Origin: Geotrypetes seraphini
Lineage: Eukaryota > Chordata > Amphibia > Gymnophiona > Dermophiidae
DNA: 64,000 bases
Direction of reading: 5' to 3'
Assembly: GCF_902459505.1 (NCBI RefSeq)
Contig: NC_047094.1
Coordinates: forward strand, 68,841,006 to 68,905,005
The position numbers and the translations under genes are program-made. The first letter of the stretch is position 1, and each line of letters opens with the position of its first letter. Shown in pieces: positions 11,380 through 22,609 of the stretch. The notes under the pieces were generated by a model. It saw nothing but the letters and a program-made list of their open reading frames with translations. It was not told where the DNA came from and did no database searches.

Positions 11380-11960
11380 GTGAATGATTTTGAGAGAGAG
11401 AGAAAAGGGATTGGTCTTGAAGGGTTTGAGTGAGAGTGAAAATGAGGTTAAAAAGATGATGAAAGATAAGCAATAGGAGATGGGATAGTAGGTAAGAGAC
11501 AGAAGAATAGCTCTGAGACAAGGAAAGCAAAGAGAGAAGATGGAGTAGGGGCTGGTGTGGGGATGAAATGCAGTAGAGGGTAGGTGAGGGCTGAGAGGGT
11601 GAGTACAGAGGAAGGAAATATTGCCCTAGAGTGGGCTAAAGATATAGGAGGCTAGAAGCCTGGAAGGAGAGAGAGTCAATGAGCAATGGAAGAGCTGGAG
11701 AAGGTTTGAGAGGGAGATGGGAAAAGCTGGTAGGTGGATGAAAGGTAAAGAGGAGGCTAAGAACTAGTGAGTGAAATAAAGTGAGAATGAGGAGTAAAAT
11801 CACATATGGATGGATATAAAGGCAGAGGAGAGAAAAGTGAAGAAACAAACAGAAAGATCAGTGCTAGATGTAGAAACAGAAGGAAAAAATACAATAGAAG
11901 AGAGAAGAAATGGAAAGGCAAACCTAGAAAATAATTTAGGAGAAGTTTGACACAAGGAAA
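11380..11960. repeat. Purine-rich tract
   Basis: About 580 bp strongly biased to A and G on the plus strand (GAGAGAGA, AGGAAGGAAA and similar). Minus-strand open frames here are Leu/Ser/Phe-rich by-products of the bias. The 12000-12510 stretch that follows has no recognised feature. Confidence 0.5.
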
Positions 11961-12514
11961 GTGGAAAAGAGATTGAGATCAGCCCAATTAGAAAACCAAA
12001 ATGCCTAGACAACAAAGGTATAAAAGAACAATATTATTTAATACTTTTAAGGATTGGAATGTGTTTACTTTGAGGAAATATGCACCTTTTCTATTTTTGT
12101 ATTTTGCAGAATACAAGAGAAAATTTATTTCTGTTTCTCTTTCACCAGTATTGCAGTGCTTGTAGAGTCTGGTTTTCTTGGGGGTCTCAATTTCAGGTTT
12201 TGTGTGCTTTTTTTTTTTTTTGTGGTTTCCTATTCTGCATCAAGTAGAAGGTCTGTTTGTGTTCTTCTAGCATGTAGTATCTCTGAGGGAATATGTAACA
12301 GTCCTGCTTGTTCTAGGTTCACTGTAGTAGATATATTGGTGCTCTGGATCCCAGTGTAATATTGATAGCACTGTCTTTTCATACATGAGTTAGAGCTGCC
12401 ATGGTTTGGTAACTTTGCTAAATAGGCTTTGAATGTTTTCCAGGGTCTTGGTTTATTGTGCAAAGTGTCCAGACCTATTTCAAAGTAGGACACAGGCACC
12501 CAAAATAAAAATTG

Positions 12515-13309
12515 TTCAAGGCTGCTGGTCTCCACAACTGACCCTGTACAGGTCATTGGTGAGGCCCCACTTGGAGTATTGTGTTCAGTTTTGGAGACCT
12601 TATCTGGCGAAAGACGTAAGAAGACTTGAGGCGGTCCAGAGGAGGGCGACGAAAATGATAGGAGGCTTGCGCCAGAAGACGTATGAGGAGAGACTGGAAG
12701 CCCTGAATATGTATACCCTAGAGGAAAGGAGAGACAGGGGAGATATGATTCAGACGTTCAAATACTTAAAGGGTATTAACGTAGAACAAAATCTTTTCCA
12801 GAGAAAGGAAAATGGTAAAACCAGAGGACATAATTTGAGGTTGAGGGGTGGTAGATTCAGGGGCAATGTTAGGAAATTCTACTTTACGGAGAGGGTGGTG
12901 GATGCCTGGAATGCGCTCCCGAGAGAGGTGGTGGAGAGTAAAACTGTGACTGAGTTCAAAGAAGCATGGGATGAACACAGAAGATTTAGAATCAGAAAAT
13001 AATATTAAAGATTGAACTAGGCCAGTTACTGGGCAGACTTGTACGGTCTGTGTCTGTGCATGGCTGTTTGGAGGAGAATGGGCAGGGGAGGACTTCAATG
13101 GCTGGGAGGGTGTAGATGGGCTGGAGTAAGTCTTAACAGAGATTTCGGCAGTTGGAACCCAAGCACAGTACCGGGTAAAGCTTTGGATTCTCGCCCAGAA
13201 ATAGCTAAGAAGAAAAAAAATAAAATAATAATTTAAATTGAATCAGGTTGGGCAGACTGGATGGACCATTCGGGTCTTTATCTGCCGTCATCTACTATGT
13301 TACTATGAT
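12515..13309 (+). mobile_element. CR1 LINE 3' fragment
   Basis: A 189-residue plus-strand frame reads [60 protein letters not shown] and YFTERVVDAWNALPREVVES, the ORF2 C-terminus of a CR1 subfamily. The 3' end has the subfamily tail CTGCCGTCATCTACTATGTT. It is 5' truncated; the coding part is open. Confidence 0.88.
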
Positions 13310-13429
13310 AGTCACGACAGGAACAGAACCCCATCTGATGTAAACGGTGCTTGGCAGTGGAAGGAGGGTGCATTGTTCCTAAGGTGTTAACAATTTTTGT
13401 TCCTGGGGAGTAAATGTAATTTCCTAATT

Positions 13430-13812
13430 GCTCATTCAAACATTCAAGGTACTGAAGGGGATAGACTTGGTAGATAAGGACAGGTTGTTCACCCTCTCCA
13501 AAATAGGGAGAACGAGAGGGCACTCTCTAAAATTGAAAGGGGATAGATTCCGTACGAACGTAAGGAAGTTCTTCTTCACCCAGAGAGTGGTAGAAAACTG
13601 GAACGCTATTCCGGAGTTTGTCATAGGGGAAAACACCCTCCAGGGATTCAAGACAAAGTTAGACAAGTTCCTGCTGAACCGGAACGTACTCAGGTAGGGC
13701 TAGTCTCAGTTACGGCGCTGGTCTTTGACCAGAGGGCCGCCGTGTGAGCGGACTGCTGGGTACGATGGACCACTGGTCTGACCCAGCAGCGGCAATTCTT
13801 ATGTTCTTATGC
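13430..13812 (+). mobile_element. CR1 LINE 3' fragment, second subfamily
   Basis: An 89-residue frame encodes LKGDRFRTNVRKFFFTQRVV and NWNAIPEFVIGENTLQGFKT, then a 3' end finishing in TTCTTATGTTCTTATG, as in the element at 6693-9112. It is heavily 5' truncated and lies next to a different CR1 subfamily. Confidence 0.85.
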
Positions 13813-13881
13813 CTAAGAAGTATTAAAAAAATGTCTTATTTTCATAAAACTTTGCTTTTGTGACCAGGATAGTCAAATTTA

Positions 13882-13994
13882 GGGCCTCTTTTACGAAGCC
13901 GTTTAGCGCGGGCCGCTGCGGTAACGGCCCCAAATCCCCATAGAGATTTAAAGGGCTTCGGGGCTGTTGCTGTGCAGCTTTGTAAAAGAGGCCC
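13882..13994. mobile_element. Harbinger-type MITE with TTA duplication
   Basis: Terminal inverted repeats GGGCCTCTTTTACGAAG and TTTGTAAAAGAGGCCC are flanked by TTA on both sides (13879-13881 and 13995-13997), matching the TWA target preference of PIF/Harbinger elements. Non-coding. Confidence 0.8.
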
Positions 13995-14602
13995 TTAGAG
14001 ATTTACCTACAGTATTTAAAATTTTTAAATGCATAATTTTGATCTTTTCATTCTTATAAAGTCATAACAAGCAATATATGAATCATAATTAACATGTATT
14101 TATACTGAAGTCATACAAAGATGACCACAGACGATTTAGAATTTGAGATCTGAAATTATTAAGTCACTTTCACGAAATCAGCCCCCAGATATAGCCTCCC
14201 ATCATGTTCTCATATTATCCTTGGTAGCAGCGTTTGAAGTCCAGTATATCCTGGTGGAAGCACTAGTATCTTACATTGCTAATTTTAAAATGGGGGGGAC
14301 GACGACAGTGTGTGGGCATGATGTGCAGAAATTCTGCTTTGGCGTGCCCTCCTCCATACCTAACTTGCACCTCTATTATCACCCTAAATCTTTCTATCTA
14401 CAGACAGCACTCTTATAAAGACAGACACGATGGAAGGGGTTCAGAAAGGGCAGTACCAACTTTATCAAGAAAGGTTTAATATCCTAAAAATGCACCTGCC
14501 GGACAAGAAAAAGAGAAAGACATGATGTGAACATATATTTCACAGATTTTCATAAATTAAGGAGGGTGAAGTTTTCTACAGAAAACAAATGTCTAAAACA
14601 AT

Positions 14603-14700
14603 AATAATAATAATAATAATAACTTTATTCTTATATACCGCCAACAATCTTGCGACTTCTAGGCGCAAAGGGTCAGGGAATGAAGTTATTAGAATAAACA
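14603..14700 (-). repeat. ATA microsatellite and LINE/SINE 3' tail
   Basis: An AATAATAAT run of about 25 bp is followed by CTTATATACCGCC, the common 3' terminal sequence shared by several LINE/SINE copies in this window. This looks like the 3' end of a minus-strand retroposon. The 14000-14590 stretch before it shows nothing recognised. Confidence 0.6.
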
Positions 14701-14744
14701 GTGCAAAAGAAACATGAAAAAATAGTTGTAATGACAGGCTAGTA

Positions 14745-14912
14745 CAGGGGTGGGCAACTCCAGTCTTCGAGGGCCGGAATCCAGTCAGGATTTCCTCAAT
14801 GAATATTCATGGGATCTATTTGCTTGCACTGCTTTCAATGCATATTCATTGGGGAAATCATGAAAACCCGACTGGATTCCAGCCCTCGAGGACTGGTGTT
14901 GCTCACCCCCTG
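14745..14912. mobile_element. hAT fold-back MITE
   Basis: Starts CAGGGGTGGGCAACTCC and ends with the near-complement GCTCACCCCCTG. The halves form a hairpin about 170 bp long. It is flanked by GGCTAGTA (14737-14744) and GGCTAGTC (14913-14920), an 8 bp duplication with one mismatch. Confidence 0.85.
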
Positions 14913-15204
14913 GGCTAGTCGATGGCTGGACTAACAATAACCAGATTCATGTTAGAATTAAAATGTGCTTGGGAGAGAGTACACAGCTATAGGGGCAGTT
15001 GGGGGTAACAGAAGAAATGAATGAGAGAGCTTAACTGTTTTCACAGAAACTTTTGAAAGCCAACAAGAGGAAATACATGCAACAGGCAGAGTGGCAGTAT
15101 GGCTGCATCAGCCTCCAAGAAGGATGGAGCAAGCTCAATGGCTATAAGCTGAATACCACAAGCGCAGGATGATGGGGTATTTCAGACAACAGCTTCACTA
15201 TAAC

Positions 15205-15316
15205 TGGGTAGAAGAGCTTCTTACAGCGGGCTGGCGAGAATTTAAATGAGTGTCGGAGCATTTAATTCGCCAGCCTGCAGTAAGAGGCTCTTCTGCGGTT
15301 TAGTAAAAGGAGTCCT
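15205..15316. mobile_element. Degraded Harbinger-type MITE
   Basis: Imperfect fold-back containing AGCGGGCTGGCGAGAATTT and its inverted relative AATTCGCCAGCCTGCAG, ending GTTTAGTAAAAGGAGTCC, the family end sequence. The left end is poorly preserved. Confidence 0.6.
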
Positions 15317-15354
15317 ATGTTCGGTGGCAGCTGCATTATTACCAGTCTCTGCAG

Positions 15355-15540
15355 CAGGAAGAAGGTGTGTCTCACTGGTAGAGCTGCTGCCTCTGCACCC
15401 AGAGGTTGTAAGGTCAAATCCCAGTGCTACTCCTTATGACCCTGGGCAAGTCACGCAATCCTCCAGTGCCCACCACTTTGAATGCCAAAGCCACATAAAG
15501 GCAGGATACGAGTCCCCATTCCCCTTCCCTGAGTAAGACA
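15355..15540 (+). mobile_element. tRNA-derived MIR-like SINE
   Basis: The head has an A-box-like TCTCACTGGTAGAGCTGC and a B-box-like AGGTCAAATCC, followed by the CORE-like CCTGGGCAAGTCACGCAATC. It would not fold into a full tRNA and the family is interspersed. Confidence 0.7.
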
Positions 15541-15593
15541 TAGGAAGAGGCCTGGGACTTGTACTAAAGAAACATGGAAAGGACAGCCTAAAG

Positions 15594-15765
15594 CAGGGAT
15601 CTCAAAGTCCTCCTCGAGGGCCACAATCCAGTCGGGTTTTCAGGATTTCCCCAAAGAATATGCATGAGATCTATGTGCATGCACTGCTTTCAATGCATAT
15701 TCATTGGGGAAATCCTGAAAACCCGACTGGATTGCGACCCTTAAGGAGGGACTTTGAGATCCCTG
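15594..15765. mobile_element. hAT fold-back MITE with perfect 8 bp duplication
   Basis: Starts CAGGGATCTCAAAG and ends CTTTGAGATCCCTG. It is flanked by identical GCCTAAAG at 15586-15593 and 15766-15773. The interior is a long imperfect palindrome built around CAGGATTTCCCC and GGGGAAATCCTG. Confidence 0.92.
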
Positions 15766-15989
15766 GCCTAAAGGCAGAGGTGGTGGAGGCCAATCCTGTA
15801 TGAAAGTGGAACATACATAGGATAATTTCAGAGGGCAGTGGTATGAACAGGGCTGATAGATCTGTAAAAGACCTGGGGAGAGCTGGTGTCACTTTATGTC
15901 TGGGAATTTCTGGACTCATCTACTCAAAGCAGTAGAGAACAAAAAGGGGAAGATTCTAGCGCCCTTTATCACTGGTGCCCTGGGCCAGT

Positions 15990-16375
15990 GCCTCACCTGG
16001 TCCACAGATTCAGCTGGGCCTGCATGCATTACTCCTATCAGCCCTCGCTCATTGAGCCCTGCACACACTCTCTCTTATCCCTGCATGTTTCTGCTCTTAC
16101 TCATCCTTCTCTTACCCCTCCCTCTCTCTTACCACGGCACATAATGCCACTCTCCTCCTCCAAGCTTCCTAAATCCAGCTCAGTGTGCTACTCTATTTTC
16201 TTGCTCTATTAACCCCTCAATGCATTGCTGCCCTCCTTCCTTCCTCTCATGCATCCCTGCACATATTACTGCTCAATTCCCTTGCCCTCTCTTTCCCCCT
16301 CATTCTCTTACCCCATGCATTGCTGGTCTCCTCCTTTCCTCTTTCTTACCCCTCCAAGCATTGGTTTATTTTTTG
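15990..16375. repeat. Degenerate pyrimidine-rich minisatellite, block 1
   Basis: Degenerate repeats of a roughly 30-40 bp unit that contains CCCTGCACACA and CTCTCTTACCCC-like phrases. Two further blocks lie at 17220-17500 and 18170-18965, separated by an L2 LINE, an unclassified segment and a hAT MITE, so one array appears to have been split by insertions. Confidence 0.6.
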
Positions 16376-17215
16376 GGGGGTAGCTATTAGACATAAGCAA
16401 CGCTCATTAAAACATTCCAGAGACAGTCCCTGATCAGTAGAGCTTACAATCTAAAGAACAGACCAACAGGACAAGTAGGGGGTTAGGGAGTTTCTCAGGC
16501 ATGGTTACTTTACTGTGAATGGGGGTTAGAAGTTAAACGCAGCCTCCAAAAGGTGGGTTTTTAGTCTGGATTTGAATAATGCCAGGGATGGAGCTTGACA
16601 TATTGACTCAGGCAGTCCCTTCCAGGTGCATGGTGAAGCAAGGAAGAAGGAACATAGTTTGGAGTTGGCAGTAAAGGAGAAGTGTACAGATAAAAGAGAC
16701 TTGCCTGATGGAGTTCCAGGGTGCATTATAGGGAAAGATAAGAGAGGAGAGATATTGAGGAGCTGCAAAGTAAATACACTTGTAATTCAATAAGAGGAAT
16801 TTGAACTACAGTATATGCGGGAATGGATAGGGAGCCAATGAAATGACTTGAGGAGAGGGGCAATGTGAGCATAGCCACTCTGGTGGAATATAAGCCGTGC
16901 AGCAGAATTTTAAACAGATTGAAGGGGAGTGAGATGGTCACGTGGAAGACTTGTGAAAAGCAAGTTGCAGTAATCTAGGTAAGAGGTAACAAGGGCATTG
17001 GTAGTACTCTCAGAGAGGAGGGGTCAGACTTTGGAGTTGCTGTAGAGAAAGAAACGACAGGTTTAGGTGGTCTGTTGGATTTGTGCAGAGAAAGAGAGAG
17101 AGGAGTCAAAGATGACCCCAAGGTTGCGAGCTGGTAAGACGGAGATTGAAAGTGTTACCTACTGAGATAGAGGGTGGGGGGAGGGTAGAGGTAGGTTTAG
17201 GCCGGGGGAAGGATA
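16376..17215 (-). mobile_element. L2-type LINE 3' fragment
   Basis: On the minus strand, degraded frames read NLGVIFDSSLSF, SYLDYCNLLFTSLP, SFHWLPI and, near the end, LPESI with SLALFKSRLKTHL. These are the conserved C-terminal blocks of L2-clade ORF2 (LGVxxD, LDYCN, LHWLPV). Several stops interrupt them. Confidence 0.72.
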
Positions 17216-17219
17216 AGTA

Positions 17220-17500
17220 GCTCCCCTCCCCTCCTACCTGTGTACACATTGTAGCTCTCCTCTCTTACTCACTCTTACCCTTCCTTATATACATTGCAAA
17301 TCTTTTCTCCTACTCTTTTACCCCTGCTGAAGTTCTCCCTATTGTCCCTGCACTATTGCTATTCTCCTCCCTCCTTGATCCCTGCATGCATTGGTGCTGT
17401 CCTCCCTTATCCAAGGCTTTCACACATTGCAGTTGTCCTCCCTTGCTCTTTTTAACCTCTGCACACTTTGAGGCCCTTCCCCCTTTCCCACTTTGTTGCA
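17220..17500. repeat. Degenerate pyrimidine-rich minisatellite, block 2
   Basis: Same degenerate CCCTGCATGCATTG / CTCCTCCCTTA-type units as blocks 1 and 3. No coding sequence. Confidence 0.55.
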
Positions 17501-18165
17501 GAGCCCAACCGAATTTTGGTTTTCAGCATTGAAAGCAACTTGCAATATGGGTTTCAGCTAAAACCAAACTCTCCTCTTCCCTGTGATCACTCTCCACCTT
17601 TCACCTCCCTCCTCCCTTGTGATCACTTTCGGCCCCACCACCACCCAAAGGTCCTCCCTTGGCTTACCTTTAAACTTCCTTGTGGTTTAGTGGGTCTCAG
17701 GGCAAGAGCCATCGCGTCACTCTTGCCTCCGCCGTTTCCGCAGCCAAATGGCTGCCGAGACTGCTGCAGGAGGTCCCGGTGGCTATTTTGAGATTGGAAA
17801 CGGCCTAAGCAGGAGCAAACCGAAGCTTGCTCCTGCTTATGCTGCTTCCAATCTCCAAGATGAGTGCCAGAATCTCTTGTGGCAGTCTTGCATGGCTGCT
17901 GCAGAACTGGCAGGGGCAAGAGCAACTGGGTATCGCTCTTGCTCTGAAGACCCACTAGATCACCAGAAGCTTTAAAGGTAGACCCAGGGAGGACCTTCGG
18001 GTGGGTGGTGGGAAATAAGAAAGGGAGTACTGAGACACTAATTACAGGGGGGGGGAGCTGGGAGGTTGCAGCAAGAGTGATTGTGAAAGGGGGGGGGGTC
18101 AGTTTTAGCTGAATTGCAAATTTTGATTGCTATTTTGATTTTGGCTAAAACTGCTAATCCTGATT
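17500..18165. repeat. Unclassified segment, possible TIR element
   Basis: Near the left side lies TTCAGCTAAAACCAAACT and near the right side TCAGTTTTAGCTGAATTGC, which are partly inverted relatives. The interior is GC-rich with open but low-complexity frames. No transposase motif or duplication was found. Confidence 0.4.
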
Positions 18166-18169
18166 TCAG

Positions 18170-18965
18170 TCAGTCTCTGTTCCTCTCCTCCCTTCCATCT
18201 GCATTCATTGCAGTTGTCCTCCAACCCTCCCTCCCTCCTACCTGCATTGTTGCTCTCAGCCTCCCCTCTCTTACCCTTACACTCACTGATGTTGATGTTC
18301 TCTCTCTTACCCCTACACCAGGGATCTCAAAGTCCCTCCTTGAGGGCCACAATCCAGTCGGGTTTTCAGGATTTCCCCAATGAATATGCATTGAAAGCAG
18401 TGCATGCACATAGATCTCATGCATATTCATTTGGGGGAATCCTGAAAACCCAACTGGATTGCGGCCCTCGAGGATGGACTTTGAGACCCCTGCCCTGCAC
18501 ACATTGGTGTTTCCCCCCTTACCTCTACTCACATTGTTGCTCTCCTCCCTTACCCCTGCAAATGTTATTGTTCTCTCTTACTCCTGCACACTTTCCTGCC
18601 TTCCTCCCTCCTTTACTTCTACAGTGTTCTCTCTCACTCCTCCACACATTGGTATTCTTTCTCCCTCTTGCACTCCTGCACACTTTGCTGCTCTTCTTCC
18701 TCTCTCACCCCTGCACACATTGTGTTCTCTCTCTTACCTCTGCAAACATTTGTGTTTTCTCCATTAACTCGGCACTGCGGTGGTGTTCTCCTTCCTTACC
18801 CTTGCACACTTTGCTGCTTTCCTCTTGCTTGCTTTCTCTCTCTCACGCCTGCACACTTTGCTGCTCTCCTCCCTCCCTTACCCCTGCACACATCGGTGCT
18901 GTCTCTTCCTCTCTTACCCCAGCACACTTTTGTTGCTCTCCCTTGCTCACGCTCTCCTGCCTCTG
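18170..18965. repeat. Degenerate pyrimidine-rich minisatellite, block 3
   Basis: About 20 degenerate units of a CTTACCCCTGCACACATTGG-like monomer run to within about 340 bp of the ERF start codon. The block is interrupted by the hAT MITE at 18319-18492. The 283-residue plus-strand frame across it is Leu/Ser/Pro-rich and reflects the repeat, with no recognisable protein. Confidence 0.65.
18319..18492. mobile_element. hAT fold-back MITE
   Basis: Ends CAGGGATCTCAAAGTCC and CTTTGAGACCCCTG; flanked by CCCTACAC (18311-18318) and CCCTGCAC (18493-18500), 7 of 8 matching. Inserted in the pyrimidine minisatellite. Confidence 0.88.
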
Positions 18966-19300
18966 TACTTTGAGTCGGTGTGTGAGAAGAGTGGGAGGGG
19001 GCAGATCGGTGGGGGGAGCTGTTTCTATGGCGACGCGGTGCTGGGCCGTGACGTACTGAGGGGGCGTCCCATGCAGGCGGCGCTATTAAAGGACGGAGCG
19101 GGGCGGCGCAGGGAGGGAGACGCTGCCGGGGTCTGGGGGAAAGAGCTGGGAAGTTGGCAGCGGCGGGGCGCTGGGACCAGAGACTCCGGTCCGGTAGCTG
19201 GAGTACCGGGCGGGATTCTGTTGCCGGAGACAGAGGCGTCGGGACAAAACGCGAAAGCAGCCTGCCGCCACTGGGGATCGGAGACGGGCAGCCTGCAGCC
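18966..19300 (+). promoter_or_regulatory. ERF: ERF CpG-rich promoter and 5' UTR
   Basis: A GC- and CpG-rich segment immediately upstream of the ERF start codon that continues into intron 1 (to about 20.5 kb). Visible motifs: GTTTCTATGGCGAC (about 19020), resembling the RFX X-box palindrome; TGACGTAC (about 19049), a CRE-like half site; and CTATTAAAGG (about 19083), a TATA-like AT-rich stretch in otherwise GC-rich DNA. The start site is inferred and was not observed. Motif functions are inference. Confidence 0.7.
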
Positions 19301-19322
19301 ATGAAGACTCCGGCGGACACAG
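19301..19322 (+). CDS. ERF: ERF coding exon 1
   Basis: Encodes the first seven residues MKTPADT plus the first base of Gly8. This is identical to the N-terminus I know for human ERF, and the start has a favourable context (G at -3). The exon ends at a GTGGGC donor at 19323, phase 1, and joins exon 2 across a 10.9 kb intron to give [18 protein letters not shown]. Too short to be found by ORF length; identified by the conserved peptide and matching splice phase. Confidence 0.93.
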
Positions 19323-22107
19323 GTGGGCGGAAGAACGGCGGCACCGGGCTGCAAAAGTGCTCCCCGGGCGCCCGGCCACTTACTCCTAGAGAGATGAATC
19401 AACCCCGTGCACCGCAGGGTGGGGTTACGGGCTTAAAGTTCTGTGCACCGCGGCCAGGCGCCACTAAGATTACTTTCAGTGAAGTGGGGTGGGGGGGGGG
19501 GGGAAGTAATGTTTTCAGGCGGGTAGGGATGGTGCGGTGCTCCTGCGATCGCCTCCCCCCACCCTGTTGCCGCTTCTCTAAGTCACTCTCCTCTTTGCAG
19601 AGTTGCTCTCCTGGGGACCTGTTGCTTCTTTTCCTTGTAGCCCCTACCTGGTCCTACACGGTCCGGTTCTCGTGTCTCGTTCTCCTGTAAAAAATATTAT
19701 TAAATCTCTCTCCCCCCCCCCCCCCTTTCGGCGAAGTCGAGTCTTTGTTGGCTTTTCGTTCCTGGCATTTGAAGATTTCCGTTTGCAGAGGGAAGGATTT
19801 GCTACTCATATCTTCATATTTCCAGACTAGCGAATTTGAGAAGACGGAGGGAGTGAAAGAATAATCCCTTCCTACTCCGATCGCCTTTTCTAATTTCCGA
19901 TTTCTGAAGTTGTTGGGTTCTGGGGGGTTTTTTTTTTCTTCCATCACGGAATTTATCGTTATGGGGGACGGAACGAAACGAAACAAAGTTTGTGTTAACG
20001 GAGTTGGGTTGGCGTGTTGGGTCGTTTCTTCGTACAAATGTAATTAGAGATCGTGGAGCGGCTTCTCCGGCAGGGAGGGAGAGGGGGGGGGGGCGCTGGT
20101 TCCACGTGCGCTGCTTCTATCTGCGGTTATATTTCTTAAAAGAGAGCGGTGATTTCTGCCGAGCTGCTCCGAGAGGGGGGTGTTGAGCGGACAATGACCC
20201 CTCTCGCCAGTTTACGTTAAACTAGACTCGAGAACTGGGATGACCCCCCGAGGTACACAGTCTGTGCGTTTAGCTGCCTCCAGCGGGGAGGATCAGGGTG
20301 GGGGGGGGATTAACTCTTGCGGGGGTGGCAGATCAGGCGCACCGCCCCCAGGCTGCACGCTTCCCTTCCTCCGTGGTTCTTTGCCTCATTCCACCCCTCC
20401 GAGAGGGTAAAGAGTTTACAAAGTTTCCGAGCCGGGAGGTGAAGGTTCGAAAAAGAAACTTTTTGTTTCCGACAAACAACGTGGTCTTAAGGTGGAGCGG
20501 CCTTGGGAAGTTTTCCTTGTCCTTTCTTTTTGTGAATATGTGGCGGTGGGAGGAGATTCTTTTATAAAAATCCTTGCAAATTAGAAGGGGGCGTCAGGGA
20601 GAGCCGCAGATTATTAGATTTGGGTTTTTTGTTTTTTTTTTACGGTTAGGCGTAAGACTTCTTTTAAATCAGAGCCTATCCGTCACCCCCTTTCCCGGCA
20701 CCAGCTTTTCCTGGCACGGTTTTGGGAGATATAGGCATGATTTTCTGGCTCGTGAACGAAAAGGGTTGGTTGGCATGGAAGGGCTGAGCAGTGATCGACA
20801 ATATTGAAGGAATTGCAAAGAGGATTTTTTTTAATGCTGATTTTAATAGTGTTGGAATGGGGAGAGGAGGAGGAGGACGACGACAGTGAGGTTCATGTCA
20901 CTCCTCTTCCCGCTCGGATTCTTTGGACGCCACCTTAAACCCGCCCCTCCCCCTTCAGCCGGATTGTCTCCTTCTGGAATTTGAGCTCCTTTGAAGTGTC
21001 TCCGCTGCTGTTAAAACTTGTTTCCTCCTTGGGGCCAAGGCCTGAGCCACATCAGCTCCACTCATCGCCCCCGGCGTGGCCTCAATCCTGGCCCATCTGG
21101 GCTCCCCTTTTTTGGGCCCACGCTGTGCACCCCCTCTTGCTCTGATCCCACGCTGCACCCCCTCCCCCCCCCACACACACACCCTTCCACTCCGGGGGGA
21201 GGGGGAAGCACTGTTTCCTTAAGTTTTAAGTCCTTTCAGCCAGGATTGGGAGGCAATCGTAGTACTTGGTGGCACAATAACTTGAGTAAAAAAAGACCGA
21301 TCGGGGTGGGGTGGGAGTGTTGAAGCATGGCATGGGGACCTATTCTGATTATGACCTTGATCTGATCAGACGAGAGAATTTAAAAATAAGGTAAAAAGTT
21401 GAAATAAAAAGCGTTGGGGAATAACTATAGTGGTTTTTCGTAGCTTTTCCTGGTCAGTGCTAGTTTCTTTCTCCCTTTTCCTTTATTTTTACACCTCGGA
21501 TCGTCGTGCTGTTTTAGCCGATGTCAGTAACTTTGATTTGGGGGGGGGGATGTCTTATGTTTACAGTCTTCTGTCTGCCCCTTTAAGGGCGGGCAGGCAT
21601 TAGAGTGATGTAATGTTAGTTTTTTGAGGCTCAGATTGAATTCCAGCCTTTTAGCTTTTGGCTCAGGGGATTATCCGAAAAGGGTGGTGTAGTGGGGGAG
21701 GGGGAGAGTATTTAAAGTGACAGTAACAATTCTAGGAGCCCTGTTTTTTTTTTTTTTTTTTTTTGCAAATTCTTGAGCATGTATGGGAAGGCCTGTGTGT
21801 GTCTAAACTTCATCTTGTCCTGCTCCTAACCTTATTGCCAGATTCTGTAGCCTTAGGAAGGTGAAACTTTACATTGTGATCCTCTTTAACACCACCTCTA
21901 TAGTATCAGACTGTCTACATGGGCAGCTCTCCATAGAACTAGCAGCTTGATAGGAAGTGAAGAGGAGAGTGCTGTGAAACCCATGGGAATGAAGTGCAAA
22001 TTTTTGTGGTTAGAGCATTACCTTCTCAGGGGATCTTCCTGTGTAAAAGATGTAATCTGAGGCCCAGGGAATGCTCCCGCCTTGCAGAGGGAACAAACTG
22101 TAGAGCA

Positions 22108-22290
22108 AGGGTCCTCAAATACAGGTTCACAAAACCCAGACTCATTTTCAGGATTTCCACCTTGAATATGTATGAAATCTATTTGTATTTTTGTATGAAC
22201 TACTTCCAATGCATGCAGATAGATCTTTATGGTGGAAATCCTGAAAATCAGGCTGGGTTTTGTGAGCCTCAAGGACTGAATTGAAGACCT
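22108..22290. mobile_element. Divergent fold-back MITE in ERF intron 1
   Basis: Imperfect palindrome with TTTTCAGGATTTCCACCTTG on the left and GGTGGAAATCCTGAAAATCA on the right, then GTGAGCCTCAAGGACTGAATT. It is a diverged relative of the hAT MITE family at 15594 and 25312. No clear duplication. Confidence 0.6.
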
Positions 22291-22609
22291 TTGCTGTAGA
22301 GGCTGCAGACCTTCCACCCCTCCAAACTCTTGCAGAGGAGCAACAGCTGACTCAATTGCACTTAAGATGCATGACATTCTCTGCCCCCCCCCCAATGCTT
22401 CAGAACACAAACACCTCATCCTCTTTCATTGTCCCTGATTTTAAAAGTAACTAACTGGAAGGAGAAGAGGACCTCATAGTCTTTGAACTGTGGAAGAAAT
22501 CTCAGTTAGGAGGGTTTACTTGAAAATGATATTTTACGTTTTCCCCCCTTAGAATGTTTTTTTACATTTTGTAATTTTTTTTGTAGGATAACTACTTTAC
22601 ATGTTATGT

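Noticed and set aside
11636-12015. Minus-strand hydrophobic frames of about 70 codons
   Set aside because: They arise from the purine bias of the plus strand and lack start context, domains or splice signals.
15365-15435. Possible tRNA gene
   Set aside because: A- and B-box-like sequences are present, but the segment runs into a MIR-like body that recurs elsewhere; it is a SINE.
18208-19059. 283-codon plus-strand frame before ERF
   Set aside because: It translates the pyrimidine minisatellite and a MITE into Leu/Ser/Pro repeats, with no domain and no match to the ERF exon structure.
18796-19402. Overlapping minus-strand frames over the ERF promoter
   Set aside because: They are Pro/Arg-rich by-products of a CpG island. 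A divergent gene (CIC in human) was considered, but none of its motifs was seen.
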